DNA of 64,000 bases from positions 372,001 to 436,000 of the forward strand of contig JBEDTR010000016.1 of the NCBI GenBank assembly GCA_040119125.1, read 5' to 3'. The stretch comes from Pacificitalea sp040119125 (GTDB lineage Bacteria > Pseudomonadota > Alphaproteobacteria > Rhodobacterales > Rhodobacteraceae). Positions within the stretch are counted from its first letter, which is position 1; each line of letters opens with the position of its first letter. Shown piece after piece: positions 54,538-63,700 of the stretch. Made by a program: the position numbers and the translations under genes. A model generated the notes under the pieces. It saw only the letters and a program-made list of their open reading frames with translations. It searched no databases and was not told the DNA's origin.

Positions 54538-55052
54538 TCTATGCCTTCGAGGACCACACGCCCCGGATCGATCCCGACAGCTGGATCGCCGATGATGCCA
54601 ACCTGATCGGAAAGGTCGAAATCCACGCCGGAGGCTCGGTCTGGTTCGGCGCGACCCTGCGCGGCGACAATGAGGTGATCATTCTGGGCGCGGGCTCCAA
54701 CATTCAGGAAAACTGCGTGTTGCATACCGATATGGGCTATCCGCTGGAGATCGGCGCCAATTGCACCATTGGCCATAAGGCGATGCTGCACGGTTGCACG
54801 ATCGGGGAGCAGAGCCTGATCGGGATGGGGGCCACCGTCCTGAACGGCGCGCGGATCGGGCGCAATTGTCTGATCGGTGCGGGCGCGCTGATCCCTGAGG
54901 GCCGCGAGATCCCCGACGGCTCGCTCGTCATGGGCATGCCAGGCAAGGTGGTGCGCCAATTGGATGACGCGGCCATCGCCAAATTGCGTGCCTCAGCCGA
55001 GCATTACCAGACCCGCATGCGCCGCTTCCGCGACAGCCTCCGCCCGGCCTGA
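54534..55052 (+). CDS. Gamma-carbonic anhydrase family hexapeptide protein
   Basis: 172 residues. A left-handed beta helix built from hexapeptide repeats (IGKVEIHAGGSVWFGATLRGDNEVIILG) is clear. The three zinc-type histidines fit VLHTDMGYPLEIGANCTIGHKAMLHGCTIG. It belongs to the YrdA/PaaY/CaiE group, where carbonic anhydrase or thioesterase-related activity has been shown for some members only. It is translationally coupled to gmk. Confidence 0.9.
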   Translation: MIYAFEDHTPRIDPDSWIADDANLIGKVEIHAGGSVWFGATLRGDNEVIILGAGSNIQENCVLHTDMGYPLEIGANCTIGHKAMLHGCTIGEQSLIGMGATVLNGARIGRNCLIGAGALIPEGREIPDGSLVMGMPGKVVRQLDDAAIAKLRASAEHYQTRMRRFRDSLRPA

Positions 55053-55149
55053 GATAGTGGCGCCCTCCCCCTGACGCGCAGGGGAAGCCGCATTTCGCAG
55101 TTTGGGCCGGGCGTGCATCGCAGGCCTCGCCCGATTTGCCGTCAGGGCT

Positions 55150-55923
55150 TCACATGGCGGTCCAGCCACCATCCACCGAAATCGTTGTGCCGGTGATCTG
55201 GTCGGCAGCGGGGGAGCACAGGAATACCGCAGTGCCGCCCAGTTGCTCAACAGTGGTGAATTGCTTCGAGGGTTGCCGCTCAAGGATCACCTTCTCGATC
55301 ACCTCCTCTTCGGTCATGTCGTATTTCTTCATCGTATCGGGGATCTGCTTGTCGACCAGCGGCGTGTGGACGTAGCCCGGACAGATGGCATTAGCGGTGA
55401 TCGGCTCCTTCGCCGTCTCCAGCGCGACGACCTTGGACATGCCGACAACACCATGTTTGGCCGCGACATAGGCGGATTTATAAGGCGATGCGGTCAGCCC
55501 ATGTGCGGAGGCGATGTTGATGACGCGGCCCCAGCCGGCCTTGCGCATCAGCGGCAGCGCAGCGGCGGTGGTGTGAAAAGCGGAGCTCAGCATGATGGCG
55601 ATGATCGCGTCCCACTTCTCCGTGGGGAATTCATCAATCGGCGCGACATGCTGGATGCCCGCGTTATTGATCAGGATATCACAGGCGCCGGCCTTCTCGA
55701 TCAACGCGCGGCACTGATCGCCCTTGGACATGTCCGCCTGAATGTAGCGCACATTGGCACCGGTCTCGCGGGCCATATCCTCGGCGATCTGGTGGTCCTC
55801 GTCCCGGTCGGTAAAACTGTTCAGCACCACATCCGCCCCGGCGCGGGCCAGTTCGCGCGCAACGCCCAAACCGATGCCACTGTTCGAGCCGGTGATGATC
55901 GCGGTCTTGGAGGTCAAAGTCAT
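55150..55923 (-). CDS. bdhA: 3-hydroxybutyrate dehydrogenase (SDR family)
   Basis: 257 residues from the ATG after AGGAG; the frame open to 56208 is not supported. It oxidises 3-hydroxybutyrate to acetoacetate with NAD in polyhydroxybutyrate and ketone-body use. SDR motifs are AIITGSNSGIGLGVARELA, DILINNAGIQHVAP and the catalytic Ser/Tyr/Lys in NIASAHGLTASPYKSAYVAAKHG. The tail ITGTTISVDGGWTAM and the CPGYVHTPLVDKQIPD segment match bacterial D-beta-hydroxybutyrate dehydrogenases. Confidence 0.93.
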   Translation of the reverse strand: MTLTSKTAIITGSNSGIGLGVARELARAGADVVLNSFTDRDEDHQIAEDMARETGANVRYIQADMSKGDQCRALIEKAGACDILINNAGIQHVAPIDEFPTEKWDAIIAIMLSSAFHTTAAALPLMRKAGWGRVINIASAHGLTASPYKSAYVAAKHGVVGMSKVVALETAKEPITANAICPGYVHTPLVDKQIPDTMKKYDMTEEEVIEKVILERQPSKQFTTVEQLGGTAVFLCSPAADQITGTTISVDGGWTAM

Positions 55924-56263
55924 CAGGTCTGCTCCTGTTTTCAATTGCTGCCCATGATATATGCCGCAACTGCAAAAAGGAGAGGAATAATCCCGCCGGA
56001 CAGGTCCGAATTCCGGAAATGTCGCAGCCGTGCCCCTTGGCGACCCGCACACGCCGCAATGCGATAGACGACACCGATGCGCGGAACCCCGCCCACGCGC
56101 GGATCGCGCCTGTCGCAACGCTTGGTGATTGTTTGTGTGCAGGCTATTGGCAGAGCACACTGATTCTGCTGCTGCGCGGCGCGATGATGGCCAAGGGGAT
56201 TTTGTCACCCGTCCACGATCAGCCGCCGTTCAGCTGAGCCGCATTCCGACCATGTGACCTGCC
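55924..56263 (+). other. Intergenic stretch upstream of bdhA
   Basis: No gene was recognised in this stretch. The short ORFs present have no ribosome site and no protein-like composition. Confidence 0.5.
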
Positions 56264-56293
56264 CAAAAAAAACGCCCGCACAAGGCGGGCGCT
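56264..56293 (-). terminator. Strong intrinsic terminator of the candidate small RNA
   Basis: A 7-8 bp GC stem with a five-base loop is followed by eight T residues on the minus strand. No protein-coding gene on that strand ends near it, which points to a non-coding transcript upstream. Confidence 0.9.
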
Positions 56294-56340
56294 AAGTTAT
56301 TGAGGCAGGTTTCATACAGGCAAGAAACCTATCGAGCAGT
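56264..56340 (-). ncRNA. Candidate small RNA with own promoter and terminator
   Basis: The minus strand carries a complete small transcription unit of about 77 bases. It has a promoter at 56374-56347, and a hairpin of AGGTTTC with GAAACCT and a 10-base loop at 56330-56307. A CCTCAATAACTT single-stranded stretch follows. The unit ends in a strong terminator, CGCCCGC with GCGGGCG (56291-56273), and eight T residues. No ORF with a ribosome site fits inside. No known RNA family was recognised. It is divergent from the solute-binding protein gene. Confidence 0.55.
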
Positions 56341-56346
56341 GCCCTC

Positions 56347-56374
56347 TTTATACGCAATCCTCCGCCGCTTTCAA
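56347..56374 (-). promoter_or_regulatory. Promoter of the candidate small RNA
   Basis: On the minus strand TTGAAA (56374-56369) and TATAAA (56352-56347) are separated by 16 bases, five of six matches to consensus each. It predicts a start near 56340. Confidence 0.6.
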
Positions 56375-56454
56375 AGCTAAAAGTTTGAAACTCCTTGAAA
56401 CCGTCACTACGGTCGAGGCCAGACAAACAAGGGCAGGCAGGGATTGTAACGCAG

Positions 56455-58281
56455 ATGAGCCTCGATTTTTTGAATAGGCGCCACCGCTGGCTTGCCGGCG
56501 CGGCCACCGGGCTGGCGCTGAGCGTGGGCGGGGGATTCGCGACAGCTGAGCCGCAGCACGGCATCGCCATGTATGGGGAGCCTGCCCTGCCCGCGGATTT
56601 CGACCACCTGCCCCATGTGAACCCCGATGCGCCCAAGGGCGGCACCTTCACCTTTGGCGAGATCGGCAGCTATGACAGCCTCAATCCGTTCATCCTGAAG
56701 GGCAGCGCCCCCTATGGCTGGCGGATGTATGGGTTCGAAAGCCTGATGGGGCGCAGCTACGATGAACCGTTCAGCCTTTATGGGCTGCTGGCCGAGACGA
56801 TCGAGACCGCCGAGGATCGATCCTGGGTCGAATTTACCCTGCGGCCCGAAGCAAGGTTTTCCGATGGCAGCCCGGTCACGGTCGAGGACGTGATCTGGTC
56901 ATTTGAGACGCTCGGCACGCTGGGCCATCCGCGCTACCACGGCGGCTGGTCGGCGATTGAAACGGCGGAGCAGACAGGCGAGCGTTCCGTGCGCTTCACG
57001 TTAAGCGAGCCCAACAACGAGATGCCGTTGATCCTTGGCCTGCGCCCGATCCTGAAGAAATCCACCTATGACGAGCGCGCGTTCGATGCCTCGGGGCTGG
57101 TCGCTCCGGTAGGCTCCGGGCCCTATGTGATCGGCGATTACGAGCCGGGCCGCTACATGAACCTCGATAAGGATCCCGATTGGTGGGGCGCGGATCTGCC
57201 CTTCAATAAGGGTCAGCATAATTTCGACACGCTGCGCTATGAGTGGTTCGGCGACGGCGATGTGGCGTTCGAGGCGTTCCGCGCGGGCGAGTTGTCCACC
57301 AACCGCGAAACCAACAAGGCCAAGCTGGCCACCAGCTATGATTTCCCCGCCTTGCGCGCGGGCGATGTCGTGGTGTCGGAGATCGCGCATGAGCGCCCCT
57401 CGGGCATCGCGGGGTTCGTGATGAACACCCGCCGCGCACCGTTCGATGACTGGCGCGTGCGGCAGGCGATGATCGAGGCCTATAATTTCGAATACATCTC
57501 CCGCATCCTCAACAATTCCAGCGATCCGCGCATCACATCCTATTATTCCAACTCGGTATTGGCGATGGCCGAAGGCCCCGCCGAGGGCCGCGTCGCGGAT
57601 TACCTCTCCGCCTATGAGGCCGACCTGCCCCCCGGCGCGATGGAAGGCTACGCCCTGCCCGTCTCGGACGGATCGGAAGCCAATCGCCGTGGCACCCGCG
57701 CCGCCATGCGCAGCCTGCAAGATGCCGGCTGGACGGTCGAGAACGGCGTCATGACCTCCCCTGAGGGCGAGCCGCTGCGCTTTGAGATCCTGCTGAGCTC
57801 GGGCGCGACACAGATCGGCAATATCGCCGATATCTACGCCTCCGCCCTGCGCCGCATTGGCGCGCAGGTCACCGTCACCAGCGCCGACAGCGCCCAATAT
57901 ACCGAACGCACGAACGCGTTCGATTTCGACATGGCATGGTATGTGCGCTCCCTGTCGTTGAGCCCCGGCAATGAGCAATATCTCTACTGGGGCGCTGATG
58001 CTGCCGCGCAGGATGGCAGCCGCAACTGGATGGGCGTTGCCTCTCCGGCGGTGGATGGGCTGATCGGCGACATGCTGCAGGCCGACACGCAGGAAGATTT
58101 CCGCGCGGCCACCCGCGCGCTCGACCGGGTGCTGACGGCGGGGCGCTATGTGGTGCCGAACTGGTTCACCGAGGACTCCGTGCTGGTGCATCGCAAGGAA
58201 CTGAAATACCCCGAGACCATCCCGATGTATGGCGACTGGATCGGCTTTCAGCCCGACATCTGGTGGTGGAGCGAAGACTGA
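56455..58281 (+). CDS. ABC transporter substrate-binding protein (YejA-like peptide type)
   Basis: 608 residues from the chosen ATG. An N-terminal export signal holds a twin-arginine-like RRHRWLAGAATGLALSVGGG. The SBP family 5 domain follows: HGIAMYGEPALPADFDHLPHVNPDAPKGG, FSDGSPVTVEDVIWSFETL, GSGPYVIGDYEPGRYM and PFDDWRVRQAMIEAYNFEYI. The length and the GTFTFGEIGSYDSLNPF opening match YejA-like proteins for oligopeptides or microcin C-type compounds. No permease or ATPase genes are beside it, so it is an orphan binding protein or its partners lie elsewhere. Confidence 0.9.
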   Translation: MSLDFLNRRHRWLAGAATGLALSVGGGFATAEPQHGIAMYGEPALPADFDHLPHVNPDAPKGGTFTFGEIGSYDSLNPFILKGSAPYGWRMYGFESLMGRSYDEPFSLYGLLAETIETAEDRSWVEFTLRPEARFSDGSPVTVEDVIWSFETLGTLGHPRYHGGWSAIETAEQTGERSVRFTLSEPNNEMPLILGLRPILKKSTYDERAFDASGLVAPVGSGPYVIGDYEPGRYMNLDKDPDWWGADLPFNKGQHNFDTLRYEWFGDGDVAFEAFRAGELSTNRETNKAKLATSYDFPALRAGDVVVSEIAHERPSGIAGFVMNTRRAPFDDWRVRQAMIEAYNFEYISRILNNSSDPRITSYYSNSVLAMAEGPAEGRVADYLSAYEADLPPGAMEGYALPVSDGSEANRRGTRAAMRSLQDAGWTVENGVMTSPEGEPLRFEILLSSGATQIGNIADIYASALRRIGAQVTVTSADSAQYTERTNAFDFDMAWYVRSLSLSPGNEQYLYWGADAAAQDGSRNWMGVASPAVDGLIGDMLQADTQEDFRAATRALDRVLTAGRYVVPNWFTEDSVLVHRKELKYPETIPMYGDWIGFQPDIWWWSED

Positions 58282-58295
58282 TGCGAGGAACGGTG

Positions 58296-58412
58296 ATGAA
58301 ACGGATGCTACTACTGATCGGACTTGGCCTGACCCTAGCGGGCTGCGCCACGGTCGAAGGGATCGGCATGGATATCTCCTCGGGCGCTCGCGCCGTCGAT
58401 TCCGCGATCTGA
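58296..58412 (+). CDS. Entericidin A/B family small lipoprotein, 38 residues
   Basis: The ORF begins MKRMLLLIGLGLTLAGC, a short type II signal with lipobox LAGC (Cys17). The mature part ATVEGIGMDISSGARAVDSAI carries the G-GxDI pattern of entericidins. GAGGAA lies seven bases before the ATG. It starts 14 bases after the solute-binding protein gene and is probably co-transcribed. Entericidins are small envelope lipoproteins linked in E. coli to stress-induced lysis; here the role is unknown. Confidence 0.8.
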   Translation: MKRMLLLIGLGLTLAGCATVEGIGMDISSGARAVDSAI

Positions 58413-58427
58413 CGCCGCCGGAGCGTT

Positions 58428-58469
58428 GGCCGGGCTCTGCGGGATCGTGATCTGCCACGGAGCCCGGCC
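58428..58469 (+). terminator. Long inverted repeat after the entericidin gene
   Basis: GGCCGGGCTC and GAGCCCGGCC form a perfect 10-bp stem around a 22-base loop that can itself pair partly. It is followed by CTTTCC. The place, 16 bases past the stop, suggests an intrinsic terminator of modest quality. Confidence 0.55.
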
Positions 58470-58696
58470 CTTTCCGTAGTGTGTTGCAGCCTTCGCCGAG
58501 AGGTCTGGCTCCTCAAACGGCCTATCCAGCCACGGCTCCCAAGGGCATCTTGGGGGCAGTGAGGCGCGCTGGGTCCGCCTCGCAGGAATGAGGCTGTGAA
58601 CTTCCGCCTCTACCCCATGAACGAGCATACGCGGCGCGCGCGCACAGGTGACGCTCCCCCGTTTCCTTCTCCCGGCGCGTTTGCTATGGCTCGGGC

Positions 58697-59335
58697 ATGA
58701 TCAAGCTCGACATCTTTTCCGATCCCGTCTGCCCGTGGTGCTATATCGGCTGGTCCGCGCTGGCCCGTGCCATTGCTGAGACGCCGGACAATCCCTTCGT
58801 CATCGAATGGCACCCGTTTCAGCTCAATCCCACCATGCCGCGCGAAGGCATGGATCGGACCGCGTATCTGGAGCATAAATTCGGCGGCCGCGAGGGCGCG
58901 GTGACGGCCTATGCCCCAATCGTTGAGCGGGCCGAGGCCGAAGGCCTCGACATGAACCTCGGGTCCATCGAGCGCACGCCCAATACGCTGGACGCGCACC
59001 GGCTTATCCACTGGGCCGGGCTTGAAAACCGCCAGACGCAGGTCGTCGACGCGCTATTTGCTGCCTATTTCACCGAAAACCGCGATATCGGCGATGCTGA
59101 AACGCTGGCAGATATTGCCGATGGCGCGGGGCTGGATGCCGCGGTCGTGCGCCGCCTGTTGCAAGGCGATCAGGATGTCGAGGATATCCGCGCCCGCGAC
59201 GCCCATGGCCGGGACAAAGGGCTGACCGGTGTCCCGACCTTCATCATTGCTAACACCCATGTCGTGCCGGGCGCGCAGCCGACCGATCTATGGCTGAAGC
59301 TAATCGGTGAGATCAACGAGCAGATCAACGCCTGA
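58697..59335 (+). CDS. DsbA family oxidoreductase (FrnE-like)
   Basis: 212 residues without a signal peptide, so cytoplasmic. The thioredoxin fold opens with IKLDIFSDPVCPWCYIG, whose CPWC pair is the active site. The helical insertion and the cis-Pro segment KGLTGVPTFIIAN fit the FrnE/polyketide-synthesis DsbA group. FrnE in Deinococcus is a disulfide isomerase in oxidative stress; the role here is inferred. About 280 bases before it hold no gene other than the hairpin noted. Confidence 0.88.
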   Translation: MIKLDIFSDPVCPWCYIGWSALARAIAETPDNPFVIEWHPFQLNPTMPREGMDRTAYLEHKFGGREGAVTAYAPIVERAEAEGLDMNLGSIERTPNTLDAHRLIHWAGLENRQTQVVDALFAAYFTENRDIGDAETLADIADGAGLDAAVVRRLLQGDQDVEDIRARDAHGRDKGLTGVPTFIIANTHVVPGAQPTDLWLKLIGEINEQINA

Positions 59336-59485
59336 TTCCAAGGCAGGATGACGCGTAGATGACGCCATGGACCCCACCGTGGCGTCCAGATGCGTTCGTG
59401 AGCGCACACTGCCCCCTGCATCGTAGCCTGCCCTCTGGCCCCCGCAGGCGCTTGGGGCTATCGGGTCGGGCAAAGGATATTGCCC

Positions 59486-60691
59486 ATGCCCAGACGTCTA
59501 CCCGAAAAAGAATTCATTGCCCTGATGGCGATGCTATTTGCCACCGTCGCCTTCTCGATTGACGCGATGCTGCCCGCCCTGCCTGTCATCGGGCAGGAAT
59601 TGAGCCCCGATAATCCCAATCGCGTCCAATATGTCATCACCATCTTCATGTTGGGCATGGGGCTGGGCACGTTTGTCACCGGCCCGCTTGCGGATGCGTT
59701 CGGACGGCGGCGGATCATCATGATGGGGCTGGTGCTCTATGCGGCGGGCGCGATCCTTGCCGCCAGCGCGATTTCGCTTGAAATGGTTCTGCTGGGTCGG
59801 TTCCTCCAAGGGCTCGGCGCCGCGGGCCCGCGCGTGGCCGGGCTTGCCATGGTGCGCGACCTCTATTCGGGACGGCAAATGGCGCGGATCGTGTCGTTCG
59901 TCATGATGGTCTTCACCTTGCTGCCGGCGGTGGCGCCCTCGCTGGGCGCTGTGATTATTGCGCTTGCCGGGTGGCACGGGATTTTCGGCGCGTTTTTAGC
60001 ATTCGCGCTTATGAATGCCCTCTGGCTCGGCTTCCGTCAGGAAGAAACCCTGCGCCCTGAGAACCGCCGCCCGCTGAGCCTGACCCGGATCTGGGAGGCT
60101 ATCCGCGAGATGGCGGCCAACCGCACGGTCGTCGTCGCCATCGCCGCGCAGGTTCTGGCGCTGTCGATGCTGATGATGACGCTGACTTCGGTGCAACAGA
60201 TCTTCGAGCAGTATTTCGGTCGTGGCGACACGTTTCCGCTGTGGTTCGGCTTGGTTGCGCTATGCGCGGGCATGTCGTCGTTTTTCAACGCGCGCGTCGT
60301 GATGCGGCTGGGAATGCGGGTGATGATCCGCGCGATCTTGCTGGTGCAGATGATCTTCTCGGCGATCGTGCTGACGGCATTCATCAGCGGCGTGCTGCCG
60401 CCGGTCGTGGAGTTCGCGGTGTTTCTGGTCTGGCTGATTTCGGTGGTGATGGTGATGGCGCTCGGGATGGGCAACCTCAACGCCGTGGCGATGGAGCCGG
60501 TGGGCCGCATCGCAGGCATCGCGGCCTCGGTCATCAGCGCAATCTCCACCGTCGGTGCGGTGATCCTTGCGATCCCGGTGGGGCAGCTGTTCAACGGCAC
60601 GCCGGTGCCCCTTGCGGCAGGGATTTTCTGCGCCGCGACGGGCGCGTATCTGCTGGTCAAGACACAGCTGACCGGGGCGGACCCAGACTGA
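59486..60691 (+). CDS. MFS multidrug transporter, Bcr/CflA type
   Basis: 401 residues from an ATG with AAAGGA upstream; a TTG two codons before is less likely. Twelve transmembrane helices are readable. The DHA1 motif D1 LATDMYLPALP-type appears as FSIDAMLPALPVIGQEL, motif A as GPLADAFGRRRIIMMGL, motif B as LLGRFLQGLGAAGPRVAGLAMVRDL and motif C as VAPSLGAVI. It probably exports drugs or metabolites by proton antiport. It is convergent with mfd. Confidence 0.9.
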   Translation: MPRRLPEKEFIALMAMLFATVAFSIDAMLPALPVIGQELSPDNPNRVQYVITIFMLGMGLGTFVTGPLADAFGRRRIIMMGLVLYAAGAILAASAISLEMVLLGRFLQGLGAAGPRVAGLAMVRDLYSGRQMARIVSFVMMVFTLLPAVAPSLGAVIIALAGWHGIFGAFLAFALMNALWLGFRQEETLRPENRRPLSLTRIWEAIREMAANRTVVVAIAAQVLALSMLMMTLTSVQQIFEQYFGRGDTFPLWFGLVALCAGMSSFFNARVVMRLGMRVMIRAILLVQMIFSAIVLTAFISGVLPPVVEFAVFLVWLISVVMVMALGMGNLNAVAMEPVGRIAGIAASVISAISTVGAVILAIPVGQLFNGTPVPLAAGIFCAATGAYLLVKTQLTGADPD

Positions 60692-60710
60692 GCAGCGCCT
60701 TCGGCCGGGG

Positions 60711-60730
60711 CTGAGAGCGGTTGCTCTCAG
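60711..60730. terminator. Hairpin between the MFS gene and mfd
   Basis: CTGAGAGC-GGTT-GCTCTCAG is a perfect 8-bp stem with a tetraloop between two convergent stops. No T-run lies on either side, so termination strength is uncertain. Confidence 0.5.
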
Positions 60731-60740
60731 CACCCTGCCC

Positions 60741-63700
60741 CTACTGCCGCACTTTCTCGGCCAGATCCCGCGCGATAGCGAAGGCGCCTTGGATCTTTTC
60801 GCGGGTTTTCTGCCAGTCGCGGCGCACGACGATCTTATTGTCGCGCACTTTCGCCAGCCCATCTTGTGCCTGCACAAATTCCACCAGCCCGGCGGGGTTG
60901 GCGAATTTGTCGTTATGAAACTGGATCGTCGCGCCCTTCGGCCCGCCGTCAAGCTTGGCGATGCCCGCGCGTTTGCACATCGCCTTGATGCGCACGATCA
61001 ACAGCAGCGTGTTGACCTCCTTCGGCAGCGGGCCGAACCGGTCGATCAGCTCGGCGGCGAAACCCTCCAGTTCCACCTTTGTCGTCAGGCCGGACAAGCG
61101 CCGATAAAGCCCCAACCGCACGTCAAGATCAGGCACATAAGTGTCAGGGATCAGCACCGGCACGCCAAGGTTGATCTGCGGCGCCCATTGGCCGTCATCC
61201 TCGGTCAGCCCCTCCATCTGACCGGAGCGGATGCGCGAAATCGCCTCCTCCAGCATCGATTGATAAAGTTCATAGCCAACCTCGCGCACATGGCCCGATT
61301 GTTCCTCGCCCACCAGACTGCCGGCCCCGCGAATGTCGAGGTCCTGGCTCGCCAGCGTGAAGCCAGCGCCAAGGCTGTCCAGCGTGCCCAGCACCCGCAG
61401 GCGCTTCTCGGCGGCAGGGGTCAGCGGCGCGCGCGGCTTGGTGGTCATATAGGCATAGGCGCGGGTTTTCGAGCGCCCCACCCGGCCCCGGATCTGATAG
61501 AGCTGCGCCAGCCCGAACATATCCGCGCGATGCACGATCATCGTGTTGGCGGTCGGGATATCCAGCCCGGATTCCACGATCGTCGTGGCCAGCAGCACAT
61601 CGTATTTGCCGTCGTAAAACGCGTTCATCCGGTCGTCGAGTTCGGTCGCGGCCATCTGCCCCGTCGCAGTGACAAAGCTGACTTCCGGCACCTGTTCGCG
61701 CAGGAATGACTCGATCTCCGGCAGGTCCGTGATGCGCGGCACAACGTAGAAGCTCTGGCCACCGCGGTAATGTTCGCGCAAGAGCGCCTCGCGCACCGTC
61801 ACCGCGTCGAATTCACTGACATAAGTGCGGATCGCAAGCCGGTCGACGGGCGGTGTGCCGATGATCGACAGATCGCGCACGCCCGTCAGCGACAGTTGCA
61901 GCGTGCGGGGGATCGGCGTCGCGGTCAGGGTCAGCACATGAATATCGGTGCGCATCTCCTTCAGGCGTTCCTTATGCGACACGCCGAAATGCTGTTCCTC
62001 GTCGATGATGAGCAGACCCAGATCCTGAAACTTCACCGATTTCGCCAGTAGGGCATGGGTGCCGATGACAATATCCACCGTGCCGTCAGTCAGCCCCTTG
62101 CGCGTGGCCGTGGCCTCCTTGGCCGCCACAAAGCGTGACAATTGCCGCACATTGATCGGAAAGCCCCGGAATCGTTCGGCAAAACTGTTGAAATGCTGCC
62201 GCGCCAGCAGCGTCGTCGGAGCGATTACCGCGACCTGACGGCCCGACATGGCAGCGACGAACGCGGCGCGCATCGCCACCTCGGTCTTGCCAAAGCCGAC
62301 ATCACCGCAGATCAGCCGATCCATCGGCGTGCCGCTTTCCATGTCCGAGACCACATCGCCAATCGCGGCCAGCTGATCGTCGGTTTCCTGATAGGGGAAG
62401 CGCGCGGAGAACTGTTCCCACATATCACCCGGAGGCTCCATCACCGGCGCCTTGCGCAACGCCCGTTCGGCGGCAATGCGGATCAGCCGGTCGGCGACCT
62501 CGCGAATGCGCGCCTTCATCCGGGCTTTCTTGGCCTGCCACGCGCCACCGCCGAGCTTATCCAGCAGGCCTTCTTCATGGCCAAAGCGGCTGAGCAATTC
62601 GATGTTTTCGACCGGCAGATACAGCCGCGCGGCATCGGCATATTCCAGATGGATGCACTCATGCGGCGCGCCCATCGCGGCGATGGTTTCCAGCCCCATG
62701 TAGCGGCCCACGCCGTGATCCACATGCACGACCAGATCGCCGGGGGTCAGGCTTTGCGCTTCGGTCAGAAAGTTTTCGGCCCGACGCTTTTTCTTGGGTG
62801 CGCGGATCAGCCGGTCGCCCAGCACGTCCTGTTCGGAAATCACCGTCAGCCCGTCGCCGGTAAAGCCATGCTCCAGCGCCCAGACCGTCAGGAACACACC
62901 GCCCGTGCCCTCGGGCACATCGCGGAAATCGCCGATCTCGACCGCGCCGCCCAGATCTTCGTCCTCCATCAGCCCCTTGAGCCGCTCGCGCGCGCCCTCG
63001 GAATAGGAGGCTACAACGACCTGATGGCTGGTCTGTTCGCGGCGGATGTGATCGGCCAAAGCCCCGAACAGGCTAACTTTCTCCTGCTGACGCTCGGGCG
63101 AGAAATTGCGCCCGATCCGCCCGCCCGCGTCAATCACCCCCGGCCCGCTGCCATGCGGCAGCGCCGACAGCGACAGCACCCGGTGTTCGGCCACGGCAGC
63201 GTCCCATGCGGCCTCGTCCAGATACAGCAATTCGGGAGGCGCGGGTTTATAGACACTGCCCATCCGGGCCTTGGTCTTCAGCGCCTCGCGACGGTTGTCA
63301 TATTGATCCGCGATGCCTTCCCAGCGGCTGATGCGGGCGGGCTTGGTTTGATCGTCCAGCACCACCACCGCGTCAGGCAGGTAGTCAAACAGCGTCTCCA
63401 GCCGCGCATGGAAAAACGGCAGCCAGTGTTCGATCCCAGCATGTTTGCGCCCCGCCGACACGGCCTCATACAGCGGATCATCCGTACCCGCCGCGCCGAA
63501 CTCGATGCGGTAATTCTGACGGAACCGGGTGATCGCCGCATCGTCGAGGATCACCTCCGATACGGGTGCCAGTTCCACTGTGTCGAGCTTCTCGGTCGTG
63601 CGCTGGGTCGCGGGATCAAACCGCCGCGCGCCGTCCAGCGTATCGCCGAACAGGTCCAGCCGCACCGGGCCGGGATGCCCCGGCGGATAGATGTCGATGA

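Noticed and set aside
57001..58458. 485-codon minus-strand frame over the solute-binding protein gene
   Set aside because: The plus-strand protein is a clear family 5 solute-binding protein; this frame is a His/Arg-rich shadow that also covers the entericidin gene.
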